Assembly (NCBI RefSeq): GCF_015207875.1
Contig: NZ_JADEVZ010000004.1
Coordinates: forward strand, 62,001 to 126,000
From: Dolichospermum sp. LEGE 00240
Lineage (GTDB): Bacteria; Cyanobacteriota; Cyanobacteriia; Cyanobacteriales; Nostocaceae
Direction: 5' to 3'
Length of the DNA stretch: 64,000 bases
Shown: piece by piece, positions 19,325 to 28,575 of the stretch
How the letters are laid out: every line of letters begins with the position of its first letter
How positions within the stretch are numbered: position 1 is the stretch's first letter
Translations under genes and position numbers: made by a program
The notes under the pieces: model-generated
What the model was told of the DNA's origin: nothing
Databases searched by the model: none
Seen by the model: only the letters and a program-made list of their open reading frames with translations

Positions 19325-19858
19325 ATGCCTGTGATTGAGAAAAAAAGAACTCGCGATCTGCCCCAAATTAACGAACGGATTCGCTTCCCGAAAATTCGGG
19401 TGATTGACACTGATGGCGCACAACTGGGAATTATAACTCCGCAGGAAGCGATACAATTAGCAGAGGAAAAGGAATTAGACCTGGTGCTAATTAGTGACAA
19501 GGCTGATCCGCCAGTATGTCGAATAATGGACTATGGGAAATATAAGTTTGAGCAGGAGAAAAAGGCGCGGGAAGCCCGGAAGAAGCAGCACACGGCTGAT
19601 GTGAAAGAAGTGAAGATGCGCTACAAGATAGAAGAACATGACTATAATGTGCGCGTTAAACAAGCCGAACGCTTCCTCAAAGACGGCGATAAAGTTAAGG
19701 CTACTGTGATGTTCCGAGGTCGGGAAATTCAACACAGTGACTTGGCAGAAACGTTGCTTAAGCGAATGGCTACGGATTTAGAGCCTTTTGGTGAACTTCA
19801 GCAAGCACCGAAGAAAGAAGGGCGAAATATGATGATGCTGATTTCACCAAAAAAATAA
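19325..19858 (+). CDS. infC: Translation initiation factor IF-3
   Basis: 177 residues. The N-domain starts with [22 protein letters not shown] and [17 protein letters not shown]; the linker has [20 protein letters not shown]; the C-domain contains [37 protein letters not shown] and [14 protein letters not shown]-3 binds the 30S subunit and checks start-codon pairing. The start here is a normal ATG at 19325, not the rare AUU used for autoregulation in E. coli. rpmI and rplT do not follow. A strong terminator-like hairpin lies at 19994-20040. Confidence 0.97.
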   Translation: MPVIEKKRTRDLPQINERIRFPKIRVIDTDGAQLGIITPQEAIQLAEEKELDLVLISDKADPPVCRIMDYGKYKFEQEKKAREARKKQHTADVKEVKMRYKIEEHDYNVRVKQAERFLKDGDKVKATVMFRGREIQHSDLAETLLKRMATDLEPFGELQQAPKKEGRNMMMLISPKK

Positions 19859-19993
19859 TTTTGTCAACAACCTAGTCATGAATGCTGTATAAATTAGTTA
19901 GTAATAGGATCTAAAATTGACACCGGGGAGATTTGTCCCATTCCCTCAGCATTCATACATAATTAGATTTATGTCAATTTATTCTGAAATGAT

Positions 19994-20046
19994 AGTCCTG
20001 ACGGCTGAGTGGGAAAAATAATACTCAGTTGTTCAGGACTTTTGCT
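19994..20046 (+). terminator. Rho-independent terminator downstream of infC
   Basis: AGTCCTGA and CTGAGT in the left arm pair with ACTCAG and TTCAGGACT in the right arm across a short AT-rich loop, followed by TTTGCT. It lies about 135 bp past the infC stop. Confidence 0.7.
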
Positions 20047-20067
20047 ATGGTTTTAGAGAGGAGTCAG

Positions 20068-20284
20068 AAAGAAGGAGTCAGGAGTCAGGAGAAGAATAAA
20101 GGAGAATAAAGAGTTTCAGGTTTAAAAAAGTGAATTAGGTGCAAGTAATAAGCATTGACACTGTTTATTTACCGAACTGACAAGTCAGCGCTTACGCTAT
20201 CACTTTCTCAGATTCGAGACTATTCTGATCTCCTTCTAATTCTTCCCCCTAATTCTTCTTCCTGACTCCTGACTCCTGACTCCT
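20068..20284. repeat. STRR and dispersed repeat D copy 2
   Basis: GTCAGGA heptamers at 20068-20093 are followed by GTGAATTAGGTGC (20131-20143), then ATCACTTTCTCAGATT (20199-20214) and GAGACTATTC. Reverse-oriented heptamers (CTGACTC) close the block at 20262-20284, 46 bp before the next start codon. GTGAATTAGGTGC and the ATCACTTTC part also occur together at 36972-37012. Confidence 0.6.
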
Positions 20285-20330
20285 AGCCTATATAGTTATT
20301 TTTACTTAGCTACCCAGACAATAAAACTGT

Positions 20331-23300
20331 ATGGAATCGAAAAATCACGGCTTTTGTAGCAATCGAGGTCTTTTGGCGCGAATGCTTCAGTGGGTGAATC
20401 TCCGTCCTGAAGAAGTTGAGCGCACTTGGATGATGTTTGCTTTCTACACAACGGTAGCTGTAGGATTAAGATGGGCAGAGGATAGCACTGTTGCCCTATT
20501 TTTAGATCAATATGGAGCAGGACAACTACCTTGGGTTTATATTGCTAGTGCTGTGCTTGGTGTGGGACTGGTAGGTTTATTTTCTTGGTTGCAAAGGATT
20601 TTCCCTTTACGTTGGGTGATTGTGGCGATTGTCCCTTGTATGATCGTGCCTTTATTTTTATTAGTATTATGGCGTTGGGGAATAAATATTCCAGCGATCG
20701 CAATGGTGATTATTTTTATCCTCCGATTGTGGGTAGATGCTTGTTATGTAGTCAATGATTTGAATACTTCAATTGTTGCTAATCAATTATTTAATATTCG
20801 GGAAATTAAACGGACTTATCCACTGGTAAGTAGTGGTTTATTAGTAGCAGATGTCATCAGTGGGTTTAGTTTGCCTGCATTGGTAAAAGTGATGACACTC
20901 AATCAGGTGATTATTCTCGCCTGTTTGGTGGTTCTTTGTGGTTCGGGAATTTTATTTCTTTTAACTTATAAATATCGTGGCGCATTTCCGAGTACACCCC
21001 AAAGGGATATTCCTGAAGAACAGGGTTCTCGTCATCGTCGCTTGCAAACTCCTTTGAAGCGTTATGTATGGTACTTGTTTATTTTTGTAGCCCTGTTGCA
21101 AGTCATGGGTTTGTTAATAGATTTTCAATATCTCAGAGAACTGAATGCTAACTTTGGTAATCAGGATTTGGCGAGTTTTTTGGGGTTATTTGGTGGGATT
21201 GTAGGGGTGTGTGAGTTATTTACTCAATGGTTTGTTTCGAGTCGGTTAATTGAGAAAATTGGGGTGTTTTCGACGGCGGCGTTGTTACCAATCACTGTAG
21301 GATTTTTATTACCATCGGCGATCGCTCTGCTGAGTTTCTTTCCTGCCATTCAAGAGAAAACTGTATTTTGGGGTTTAGTCAGTCTCAAATTCTGTGATGA
21401 ACTACTCCGCTATACCTTTGTTATCAGTAGCGGACCTGTTTTATATCAACCGATTCCCGAAGAAACTCGCAGTTGGATACAAACACTATCCGGTGGTACA
21501 GCCGAAGCCATATCCAGTGGTTTAACCGGGGTAGTAATTTTCAGCACTTTATGGTTTGTTGAACAATATTTGCCTACATCCCTACAAAAATGGGTGTTTG
21601 TGGGAGAAACGGTGATTATTGCGGCTACTTGTTTAAAAGTAATTTGGAATTTGCGATCGCGCTATGTTGATTTATTAGTTTTAAGCGCCGAAAGAGGAGA
21701 AGTCAGCGCCGCCACCGTCGGTTTACGAGTATTCCAACAGGGGGTAGTCAAAGCCCTCGTAGAAACAGGCAACACAGCCGATAAAGGTGCTTGTGTCGAA
21801 CTTTTAGCCCAAATTGATCTCCAGGGAGCAGCCCAGGTTTTAGCCCCCTTGCTCCCACAACTAGCACCGGACTTACAAGCTAAAAGTCTGGAAGTAATGC
21901 TCTTAGCCGGTGCAAATCCAGCCTACTTGCGTGCAGTTAGTCCCCTATTAGAACAGTCTCCAGCTACATTTAATCCAGAGGTATTCGCTCTAGCTTTACG
22001 TTACGTTTCCTTAGCTGATGTCAATGCTGATTTAAGCCTTTTAGAAAACTATCTCCACCCTCAACACCATTCACTCATTCGGGCTACTGCCGCGGCTTTA
22101 CTCCTGCGTCAAGGAACAACAATCCAAATAGCAGCAGCCACAAATACCATGCAGCAAATGTTAACTCATTCCCAGGAACGAGAGCGAATTAACGCCGTAA
22201 AAGCCTTCAGAGAATCCCTAGATTTACAAGAATTACGAGTATATATTCCCAGCTTATTAACAGATAAATCTTTACGAGTCCGTTGTGCTGTTTTGGAAAT
22301 GATTGCCGCAACGAGGTTAGAACAATACTATTCGATTCTCTTAGCAGCCCTATCTTATAAGTCTACCCGCACTACTGCTATCCTTTCTTTAGTGCGGTTA
22401 GAGAACAATGCACTCCCTCTCTTATTACAACTAGCGACAAATATTTATAAACCCGAAGTAGTGCGAATGCACGCTTGGCGGACTATTGCTCTCATTGGTA
22501 CTATCGAAGCACAGGAAAGTTTATGGGTAAATCTAGAAACATCTTGGGGTAGCACCAGGGAATATATTCTGCGGAGTTTAATTAAAATCGGACAACAGTC
22601 AGAAAATCAGAATATTGTGCTGATGTTAGATGAAAGTAGAATAGAAGCTTTAATTAAGGAAGAATTGCAATTTTTAGGAGAAATCTATGCTGGTTATGTA
22701 GACTTAGAATTAATTAATTCCTTAGATAATCATCACACCAATGAGAGATTAATTTCTATTGGTGAATTATTACAAACCGCACTATTAGAAGTAGAAATTG
22801 ATGTTAAAGATAGATTGCTATTACTGCTAAAATTACTTTATTCTCCAGCTAAAATTCAAGCCGCAACCTTAGACATTCAATCTGAATCGGTAGTAAGTTT
22901 AGCCAGAGGTTTAGAAATATTAGACCATACAGTAAAGTTAGCGTCTAAATCCGTATTACTGCATATCTTAGATCGTCGTCCACCACAGGAAAAACTCCAG
23001 CGGCTTATAGAACATGGCATTCTTGAACAGGAAACAATGGCTGGAAATAATAAACAAGAATTAACCATCATAGCTAATCGTCTGCGTAAGTTAATTAGCA
23101 TTGGTAACTTACTCTCTGATTGGTGTTTGGCTTGTTGTTTTCATTTTGCCCAAGCTGCCCATATCCGTGTTAGTTCTGATCAAATTTTAGTAACTTTGCG
23201 TCATCCTACAGGCTTTGTGCGGGAAGCTACTATATCATATTTGAGCGTGGTTTCTGGGCGGGTTATCCAAGAAATTCTCCCTTACTTAAAAACAGATCCA

Positions 23301-23354
23301 CATCCTCTAGTCGCGGCTCAAGTTCAGGAATTAATGAAGAAATCCGTAAGGTAA
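20331..23354 (+). CDS. Large MFS/NTT-like membrane transporter fused to HEAT-repeat domain
   Basis: 1007 residues in two parts. Residues about 35-440 have ten to twelve hydrophobic spans; stretches such as EVERTWMMFAFYTTVAVGLRW and FLRLWVDACYVV-like helices resemble ATP/ADP translocase-type and MFS carriers. From about 450 the protein is soluble and built of helical pairs with HEAT-like spacing: DKGACVELLAQIDLQGAAQV, SLIRATAAALLLRQG, ERINAVKAFRES, DKSLRVRCAVLEMI, PEVVRMHAWRTIALIG. It ends GFVREATISYLSVVSGRVIQ. The HEAT half probably acts as a cytoplasmic scaffold or sensor. Such fusions are seen in cyanobacteria without assigned substrate. It stands alone, flanked by repeats. Confidence 0.75.
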   Translation: MESKNHGFCSNRGLLARMLQWVNLRPEEVERTWMMFAFYTTVAVGLRWAEDSTVALFLDQYGAGQLPWVYIASAVLGVGLVGLFSWLQRIFPLRWVIVAIVPCMIVPLFLLVLWRWGINIPAIAMVIIFILRLWVDACYVVNDLNTSIVANQLFNIREIKRTYPLVSSGLLVADVISGFSLPALVKVMTLNQVIILACLVVLCGSGILFLLTYKYRGAFPSTPQRDIPEEQGSRHRRLQTPLKRYVWYLFIFVALLQVMGLLIDFQYLRELNANFGNQDLASFLGLFGGIVGVCELFTQWFVSSRLIEKIGVFSTAALLPITVGFLLPSAIALLSFFPAIQEKTVFWGLVSLKFCDELLRYTFVISSGPVLYQPIPEETRSWIQTLSGGTAEAISSGLTGVVIFSTLWFVEQYLPTSLQKWVFVGETVIIAATCLKVIWNLRSRYVDLLVLSAERGEVSAATVGLRVFQQGVVKALVETGNTADKGACVELLAQIDLQGAAQVLAPLLPQLAPDLQAKSLEVMLLAGANPAYLRAVSPLLEQSPATFNPEVFALALRYVSLADVNADLSLLENYLHPQHHSLIRATAAALLLRQGTTIQIAAATNTMQQMLTHSQERERINAVKAFRESLDLQELRVYIPSLLTDKSLRVRCAVLEMIAATRLEQYYSILLAALSYKSTRTTAILSLVRLENNALPLLLQLATNIYKPEVVRMHAWRTIALIGTIEAQESLWVNLETSWGSTREYILRSLIKIGQQSENQNIVLMLDESRIEALIKEELQFLGEIYAGYVDLELINSLDNHHTNERLISIGELLQTALLEVEIDVKDRLLLLLKLLYSPAKIQAATLDIQSESVVSLARGLEILDHTVKLASKSVLLHILDRRPPQEKLQRLIEHGILEQETMAGNNKQELTIIANRLRKLISIGNLLSDWCLACCFHFAQAAHIRVSSDQILVTLRHPTGFVREATISYLSVVSGRVIQEILPYLKTDPHPLVAAQVQELMKKSVR

Positions 23355-23427
23355 AAACAGAGAAATAAATTAAGAAGTATTTATCAATTTTCCAGTTTAT
23401 TTCTCCACCAACAAACCCACCTAAACC

Positions 23428-23564
23428 ACCTGAGTTCGGTGTTAGGAGTTTCTCCTTCGGAGACGCTACGCGAACAGAGTTATGATTTTTTCAACGAGAT
23501 CATCAGGGTTTGAGACTTATATTTGGGGCAGTTTTCCAAAAATTATCTTATGTCGAACTCAGGT
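23428..23564. mobile_element. 137-bp MITE-like element, copy 1 (6-bp target duplication)
   Basis: Ends ACCTGAGTTCG and CGAACTCAGGT are inverted repeats. The element is bordered by TAAACC at 23422-23427 and TAAACC at 23565-23570, an exact 6-bp duplication. The same 137-bp element occurs in the opposite orientation at 46107-46243. It encodes nothing. Confidence 0.88.
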
Positions 23565-23727
23565 TAAACCAGCATCAAATACTAACTCAACTATCAATAT
23601 TTATATTATAATTGACTTAACGTAAAATCGTTCCCGAATAGGTTGAGCTTAAGTTGACACCAATGAGCATTGCGCTAAACCCCTACAAAGAATGTGGTTT
23701 TTTGTGAATGTGTAACGCTCCTTAACC

Positions 23728-24300
23728 TTACCCAAAAACAACACCGCGATAAATTTCGGATATCGGTAAATCAACCCCAACAGACTCCAAAAAAATGGAT
23801 TTTTCTAAATCTTTAAAATCACTCAATAACCAACCTTGAGACTGTTTACTATATTTTTCTATAAAAATTTCATCTTGTTCAACTAATAAATATTCACAAA
23901 AACTGCTAACTGAACGATACATCCGAAACTTGCTTTGTCGGTCATAATCTGCGGTTGAAGGTGATAATACTTCTAGAATTAAAATGGGATTTAAAACTTC
24001 ATCATTGCGGTTGTCATTTAGTTGCGGTTCATCTGCAAAAACCATTACATCTGGATATACTCCGCGTTTATATTCAGGAATCCATAACCTCAAATCACTA
24101 TTAATTGGCTCACATTTACTATCACGCAGCATAAACTTGAGAAATGCAAAAATATTGCCACCTATACGGCTATGGTTGAGTGATCCTCCCGACATGGGAA
24201 CAATTTCTCCATCACGATATTCACTGCGTTCTTCAGCTTTTTCTTCAATGGCGCGATATTCATCTAAACTATAACGACGCTCAACAGTAGTAATCATCAT
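23728..24300 (-). CDS. Uma2 family (DUF820) restriction-endonuclease-fold protein
   Basis: 190 residues. YSLDEYRAIEEKAEERSEYRDGEIVPMSG is the family's N-terminal signature. SDLRLWIPEYKRGVYPDVMVFAD carries the aspartate of the PD-(D/E)xK core, and NPILILEVLSPSTADYDRQSKFRMYRS the E-V-LSPST and lysine part. These proteins are extremely numerous in filamentous cyanobacteria and are thought to be nucleases or their relics, often linked to mobile DNA. Core residues look intact. It is flanked by a MITE on one side and hflX on the other and shows no partner gene, so no defence role can be claimed. Confidence 0.88.
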   Translation of the reverse strand: MMITTVERRYSLDEYRAIEEKAEERSEYRDGEIVPMSGGSLNHSRIGGNIFAFLKFMLRDSKCEPINSDLRLWIPEYKRGVYPDVMVFADEPQLNDNRNDEVLNPILILEVLSPSTADYDRQSKFRMYRSVSSFCEYLLVEQDEIFIEKYSKQSQGWLLSDFKDLEKSIFLESVGVDLPISEIYRGVVFG

Positions 24301-24405
24301 CTTGCAACCAATTACATTGAAATAATCATGATTCTAGCAAAACTGGATATATTGTTGAATCATTGACATGATTATCAATTATGATTTTTACCAATTGTGA
24401 AGCTG

Positions 24406-24438
24406 AGATCCCCGACTTCTCTAAGAAGTCGGGGATCT
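24406..24438 (-). terminator. Hairpin terminator after hflX
   Basis: A perfect 15-bp stem (AGATCCCCGACTTCT against AGAAGTCGGGGATCT) with a 3-base loop begins just 8 bases past the hflX stop. The same arms, with a 37-base loop, follow a glutaredoxin gene at 55753-55815, so it is a dispersed repeat that serves as a 3' end structure. Confidence 0.65.
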
Positions 24439-24446
24439 GAAAATCA

Positions 24447-26153
24447 TCAACCACCATCAACAGCGTACTGAATCAATAGAGATAGACGCTGACGCAGGGT
24501 TTCCAGTCCTAAACGCTGATTAGCAGAAATAAACACAGCTAAAGGAAACTCTTCCCTCGCTAATGCTAGTGTTTCACTACTAACCTGATCAATTTTATTA
24601 AAAGCCACTAACGCTGGTCCCGGTGTAATCGGCATTTGCGCCAGTATATCCCGAACTGAGCGAATATGACTCAACCAAGCAGGATGAGATAAATCTACCA
24701 AATGCAATAAAGCATCCGCTTCCGTTACCTCTTCCAATGTTGCCCGAAAAGCATCCATTAAAGATGCGGGTAACTCATGGATAAACCCTACAGTATCCGT
24801 CATCAAAGTTTCCTGGGGTGCGCCGGTTTCCGCATGAGGAAGCATTAACCGCCGTGTTGTCGGGTCAAGGGTGGCAAACAATTGGTCAGCAGTGTATACT
24901 TCTGCGTTAGTGAGGGCGTTGAGTAAAGTAGATTTACCAGCGTTGGTATAACCCACCAAAGCCACCGAAGGAACTTCTCGATGTTGTCGGCGTTGCCTTA
25001 ATCTACAACGATGCGCTTGTAATTGATTAACTTCTTGTTGGAGTCGAGAAATGCGTTTTTGAATAGCTCGGCGTTCTGTTTCTAGTTTGGTTTCACCAGG
25101 TCCTCTTGTGCCAATACCACCTCCTAATCTGGACATGGATTGACCTCTCCCAGCGAGTCGTGGCATCATATACTCTAACTGTGCCAGTTCTACCTGTAAT
25201 TTACCTGCACCAGATTGAGCGCGTTGGGCAAAAATATCTAAAATTACTTCGGTGCGGTCAACTACCCTAACACCAATTTGCGCTTCTAAATTGCGAACTT
25301 GGGAGGGTGAAAGATCACGATCAAATACTACCAAGTTAGCGCCCAGAGTTTGGGCTGTGAGAGCAGCTTCTTGGACTTTACCTTCACCAATCACTGTTTG
25401 GGGATGAATGCGCGATCGCTTTTGTTGTAATACCTGTAATACAGTACCACCAGCTGTATCCACTAAACGGGTCAATTCCACAATGATGTCCTGGAATTGT
25501 TGTGGATGAGTATTTTCCGTTAATACCCCAACAATTAGCACTCGATCATGATCAGCATCTACTTCTTGACCAACAAACTCCCGACTAAATTCCTCTTCTA
25601 AACCTTCCACTAAGTTGAGAAAATCCTGGTCGGCTAAAGCATCTAAACTCAGAGGCGGTGATACATAAGAATACATCACAGCATCGGAAATACTCATATC
25701 AGAAGATTGAGTCGTAACTAACTGTCTACTATTGGCTACCAGATGCGCTAAATAAGCTTCTTTCACATACCCAGTTGAACCACCACCCCGCTTTGTAAAT
25801 CCTCCTCCAGTAATATTTAAAACTACTAAAGCATCCAATCTTTGTAAAGCCATTGCCGTTAAGGCGGCTTCATTTGGCGGTTCTGACTTCAGATTAGTGG
25901 ATAAACAACGAATACCGCTGAGACGTTCTGCTCCGTAACGGGGCAGTTCTAGGGGCGGAATTTGAGTTTGACGCGGAGTACCGACACCAACCCGAATCAC
26001 CTGTCCGCGACGATTAATGTAAGCACAAACAGGTTGATTTATTTCTGTACTAACTGCTGCCAAACGTTGAGCAAAATCAGTTGTAGTAATGCAATCACCT
26101 GATATCCGCTGGTGGTACAGTCGCTGGAGTTGTTTTAGCTGACTGGACTTCAA
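24447..26153 (-). CDS. hflX: Ribosome-associated GTPase HflX
   Basis: 568 residues. The G domain is complete: GYTNAGKST (401-409), DTVGFIHELP (453-462) and NKID (519-522). Before it comes the HflX N-domain from about residue 204 (VLIVGVLTE), with TVIGEGKVQE, FDRDLSPSQ and the glycine-rich SRLGGGIGTRGPGE linker. The first 200 residues, including LNITGGGFTKRGGGSTGYVKEAYLAHL, are an extension absent from the 426-residue E. coli protein but usual in cyanobacterial forms. HflX splits stalled or heat-damaged ribosomes. It stands next to rplS but divergently. Confidence 0.95.
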   Translation of the reverse strand: MKSSQLKQLQRLYHQRISGDCITTTDFAQRLAAVSTEINQPVCAYINRRGQVIRVGVGTPRQTQIPPLELPRYGAERLSGIRCLSTNLKSEPPNEAALTAMALQRLDALVVLNITGGGFTKRGGGSTGYVKEAYLAHLVANSRQLVTTQSSDMSISDAVMYSYVSPPLSLDALADQDFLNLVEGLEEEFSREFVGQEVDADHDRVLIVGVLTENTHPQQFQDIIVELTRLVDTAGGTVLQVLQQKRSRIHPQTVIGEGKVQEAALTAQTLGANLVVFDRDLSPSQVRNLEAQIGVRVVDRTEVILDIFAQRAQSGAGKLQVELAQLEYMMPRLAGRGQSMSRLGGGIGTRGPGETKLETERRAIQKRISRLQQEVNQLQAHRCRLRQRRQHREVPSVALVGYTNAGKSTLLNALTNAEVYTADQLFATLDPTTRRLMLPHAETGAPQETLMTDTVGFIHELPASLMDAFRATLEEVTEADALLHLVDLSHPAWLSHIRSVRDILAQMPITPGPALVAFNKIDQVSSETLALAREEFPLAVFISANQRLGLETLRQRLSLLIQYAVDGG

Positions 26154-26238
26154 ACCTTGAACATTGCCAAAGATAGTCTCTATAGGCGTTTATGACCAGT
26201 TACCTGGTTCCCCCTGAATCCTTACACTGTCTATTTTA

Positions 26239-26268
26239 CAACAGGGAACAGGGAACAGGGAACAGGCA
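26239..26268. repeat. STRR array, GGGAACA heptamers
   Basis: Three to four copies of CAGGGAA in the hflX-rplS divergent promoter region. The same unit recurs at 40951-40981, 43068-43100 and 51257-51288. Confidence 0.8.
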
Positions 26269-26397
26269 AGAGTTTTTTAATTCTTCATTTTGAATTTGTG
26301 AGTAGTTTTTATTTATAATGAGGGAAATTTCTAGACTCTCAGGCGATTATAGATTTATAATTAACGATTGTGAGTTTTTCAAAAAACATAAAAAGTA

Positions 26398-26760
26398 ATG
26401 AACGCGCAAGAGATTATTCGCTCAATTGAAGCGGAACAGATGAAATCTGATTTACCCGACATCTATGTTGGTGACACAATCAAGGTCGGAGTCAAAATTC
26501 AGGAAGGCACTAAATTCCGTGTGCAACCCTACGAAGGTGTAGTCATAGCTAGACGCAATGGCGGCATCAACGAAACTATCACAGTCCGTAAAGTTTTCCA
26601 AGGTGTGGGTGTAGAACGAGTATTTTTGCTTCATTCTCCCCTGGTTGAAAGCATTAAAGTATTGCGTCGTGGTAAAGTTAGACGCGCTAAATTGTACTAT
26701 CTCCGCAATCTAGTCGGCAAGGCAACCCGCATTAAACAAAGATTCGATCGCCCTTTGTGA
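26398..26760 (+). CDS. rplS: 50S ribosomal protein L19
   Basis: 120 residues, typical length. [20 protein letters not shown] opens the protein; [41 protein letters not shown] and [13 protein letters not shown] are the conserved L19 core, ending in [21 protein letters not shown]19 sits at the 30S-50S interface. It opens the ribosomal/transcription gene block and is followed by tRNA-Trp 151 bp later, an arrangement conserved in cyanobacteria. Confidence 0.98.
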   Translation: MNAQEIIRSIEAEQMKSDLPDIYVGDTIKVGVKIQEGTKFRVQPYEGVVIARRNGGINETITVRKVFQGVGVERVFLLHSPLVESIKVLRRGKVRRAKLYYLRNLVGKATRIKQRFDRPL

Positions 26761-26910
26761 TTCTCAATGGTGAATTAATAGACAAAACCCAGTCTGCAAG
26801 CGGCATCCGCCGCTAACTTGCCAAAAGAAAAAAAATAAGTTACAATTAAAATTGAAATTGCGTTAGACTAGAAAAAGTTCAGCGCAATGACTGTAACAAG
26901 AAAAGCCTGT

Positions 26911-26983
26911 GCGCTCTTAGTTCAGTTGGTAGAACGCAGGTCTCCAAAACCTGATGTCGGGGGTTCAAGTCCTCCAGGGCGCG
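26911..26983 (+). tRNA. trnW: tRNA-Trp (anticodon CCA)
   Basis: A full cloverleaf folds: acceptor GCGCTCT with AGGGCGC (one G-T pair), D stem GTTC/GAAC, anticodon stem CAGGT/ACCTG with loop CTCCAAA (anticodon at 26944-26946), and T stem GGGGG/CCTCC around TTCAAGT. The 3' CCA is not encoded. It lies between rplS and secE, the usual cyanobacterial place. Confidence 0.97.
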
Positions 26984-27002
26984 CTCAAAAAGAAAAATAT
27001 TG

Positions 27003-27067
27003 CCCGAAGCAATAACGTCACTGCCGAAACAGCAGAAAACGTCAATTATTTCGGGTATAATTTTTTT
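27003..27067 (+). terminator. Possible terminator between trnW and secE
   Basis: CCCGAA at 27003 pairs with TTCGGG at 27050-27055, extended by AATAA/TTATT with a bulge, and a run of seven T follows at 27061. It would end the rplS-trnW transcript before the secE promoter. Confidence 0.5.
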
Positions 27068-27165
27068 AAAATGTAGCTTTCTTATTACTAAAATCATTGA
27101 GACCGAAGCTGTAAACCTTAAAAATCACAAGGTTAGGCTATTTAAGAAACGGGGGTATAACGACT

Positions 27166-27387
27166 GTGGCCAAAAAAAATGAAGCAGAAATGCCAGAAAC
27201 CGAAAATGGGTTTAACTTAAACAATTTTTTCCAGGGTACAAAGGAAGAACTTGAGAAAGTGATTTGGCCCAGTCGGAAACAGTTGGTAAGTGAATCTGCC
27301 GCTGTACTATTAATGGTTACACTCTCCGCATCTTTGATATATCTGGTCGATGGATTGTTCGCTTGGGCAGCAAAACAGGTGTTCTGA
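27166..27387 (+). CDS. secE: Preprotein translocase subunit SecE
   Basis: 73 residues starting at GTG (27166), the short single-span form usual in cyanobacteria. The amphipathic region FFQGTKEELEKVIWPSRKQL carries the conserved KVxWPS motif, followed by one membrane helix (AAVLLMVTLSASLIYLV). SecE clamps SecY in the Sec channel of the plasma and thylakoid membranes. Its stop overlaps the nusG start (TGATG), indicating translational coupling. Confidence 0.96.
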   Translation: MAKKNEAEMPETENGFNLNNFFQGTKEELEKVIWPSRKQLVSESAAVLLMVTLSASLIYLVDGLFAWAAKQVF

Positions 27388-28019
27388 TGACTTCTGCAAC
27401 AGACGAACCACGCAACTCCGAGTTGCAGCTAGAGGAAACACTCTTAACAGCGATGAAAGAAGCACGCTGGTACGCAGTGCAAGTAGCCTCTGGCTGTGAG
27501 AAACGGGTAAAGACAAATTTAGAGCAACGTATCCAAACTTTTGATGTCGCTGACAAAATCATCCAAGTGGAAATTCCCCACACCCCAACGGTGAAAATCC
27601 GTAAGGATGGTAAACGGCTACCTTCAGAAGAAAAAGTTTTCCCTGGTTATGTGCTAGTCCGAATGGTAATGAGTGATGATACATGGCAAGTGGTAAGAAA
27701 CACATCTCATGTCATTAACTTTGTGGGTGCAGAGCAAAAGCGTGGTAGCGGTAGAGGTCGTGGTCACGTTAAGCCAGTTCCCCTGAATCCTTCGGAAGTT
27801 GAACGCATATTCAAACAAGCCTTGGAACAAGAGCCAGTAGTCAAAATTGATATGGCTTCAGGTGATAAGATAGTTGTGCTTTCGGGTCCCTTTAAGGATT
27901 TTGAAGGTGAGGTGATTGAAGTTTCCCCAGAACGGAGTAAACTAAAAGCTCTACTCTCGATCTTTGGAAGAGATACACCGGTAGAATTGGAATTTAATCA
28001 GGTTAAAAAACAGAGCTAA
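27387..28019 (+). CDS. nusG: Transcription antitermination factor NusG
   Basis: 210 residues from the ATG at 27387 (MTSATDEP), which overlaps the secE stop; an in-frame ATG at 27363 lies inside secE. The NGN domain has ARWYAVQVASGCEKRVKTNL and EKVFPGYVLVRMVM, then NTSHVINFVG. The KOW domain carries GDKIVVLSGPFKDFEGEVIEV. NusG binds RNA polymerase and couples it to the ribosome or Rho. It is followed by rplK after 6 bp. Confidence 0.97.
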   Translation: MTSATDEPRNSELQLEETLLTAMKEARWYAVQVASGCEKRVKTNLEQRIQTFDVADKIIQVEIPHTPTVKIRKDGKRLPSEEKVFPGYVLVRMVMSDDTWQVVRNTSHVINFVGAEQKRGSGRGRGHVKPVPLNPSEVERIFKQALEQEPVVKIDMASGDKIVVLSGPFKDFEGEVIEVSPERSKLKALLSIFGRDTPVELEFNQVKKQS

Positions 28020-28025
28020 ATACAA

Positions 28026-28451
28026 ATGGCGAAGAAAGTAGTAGCGGTCATTAAGTTGGCCCTGAATGCTGGGAAAGCCAACCCAGCACCGCCAGTTGGT
28101 CCTGCGTTGGGTCAACATGGTGTTAACATCATGATGTTCTGCAAAGAGTACAATGCCAAAACAGCAGACCAAGCTGGGATGGTTATACCTGTAGAAATTT
28201 CTGTTTATGAAGATAGAAGTTTTACATTTGTCCTCAAAACTCCACCAGCATCAGTATTGATTCGCAAGGCAGCGAAGATTGAAAGAGGCTCAAATGAACC
28301 CAACAAAAAGAAAGTTGGTAGCATTAGCAGAACTCAATTACGGGAAATTGCTCAAACTAAACTTCCTGACCTTAATGCCAATGATATTGATGCAGCCATG
28401 AATATTGTGGAAGGAACTGCTAAAAACATGGGCGTAACAGTCACAGATTAG
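28026..28451 (+). CDS. rplK: 50S ribosomal protein L11
   Basis: 141 residues, exactly the family length. [21 protein letters not shown] is the proline-rich N-domain helix, [11 protein letters not shown] follows, and the C-domain that binds 23S rRNA shows [13 protein letters not shown] and [16 protein letters not shown]11 forms the GTPase-associated centre stalk base. It sits 6 bp after nusG and before rplA, with an STRR array between it and rplA. Confidence 0.98.
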   Translation: MAKKVVAVIKLALNAGKANPAPPVGPALGQHGVNIMMFCKEYNAKTADQAGMVIPVEISVYEDRSFTFVLKTPPASVLIRKAAKIERGSNEPNKKKVGSISRTQLREIAQTKLPDLNANDIDAAMNIVEGTAKNMGVTVTD

Positions 28452-28516
28452 GTGACAGGGAACAGGTGACAGGTGACAGTAAATAAAAAATAACCACTGA
28501 CAACTGACAACTGAAC
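28452..28516. repeat. STRR arrays between rplK and rplA
   Basis: GGTGACA/GGGAACA heptamers begin directly at the rplK stop and are followed by CTGACAA units. The gap is otherwise only the rplA leader with GAGAAAAAA before the ATG. Confidence 0.8.
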
Positions 28517-28575
28517 TAATAACAAAATCATATCGGGGGAGAAGCACGACTTCGAGATGACCCCAGGAGAAAAAA

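Noticed and set aside
23728-24300. Uma2 protein as part of a defence system
   Set aside because: It stands alone without methylase, helicase or toxin/antitoxin partners; this family is very common in these genomes.
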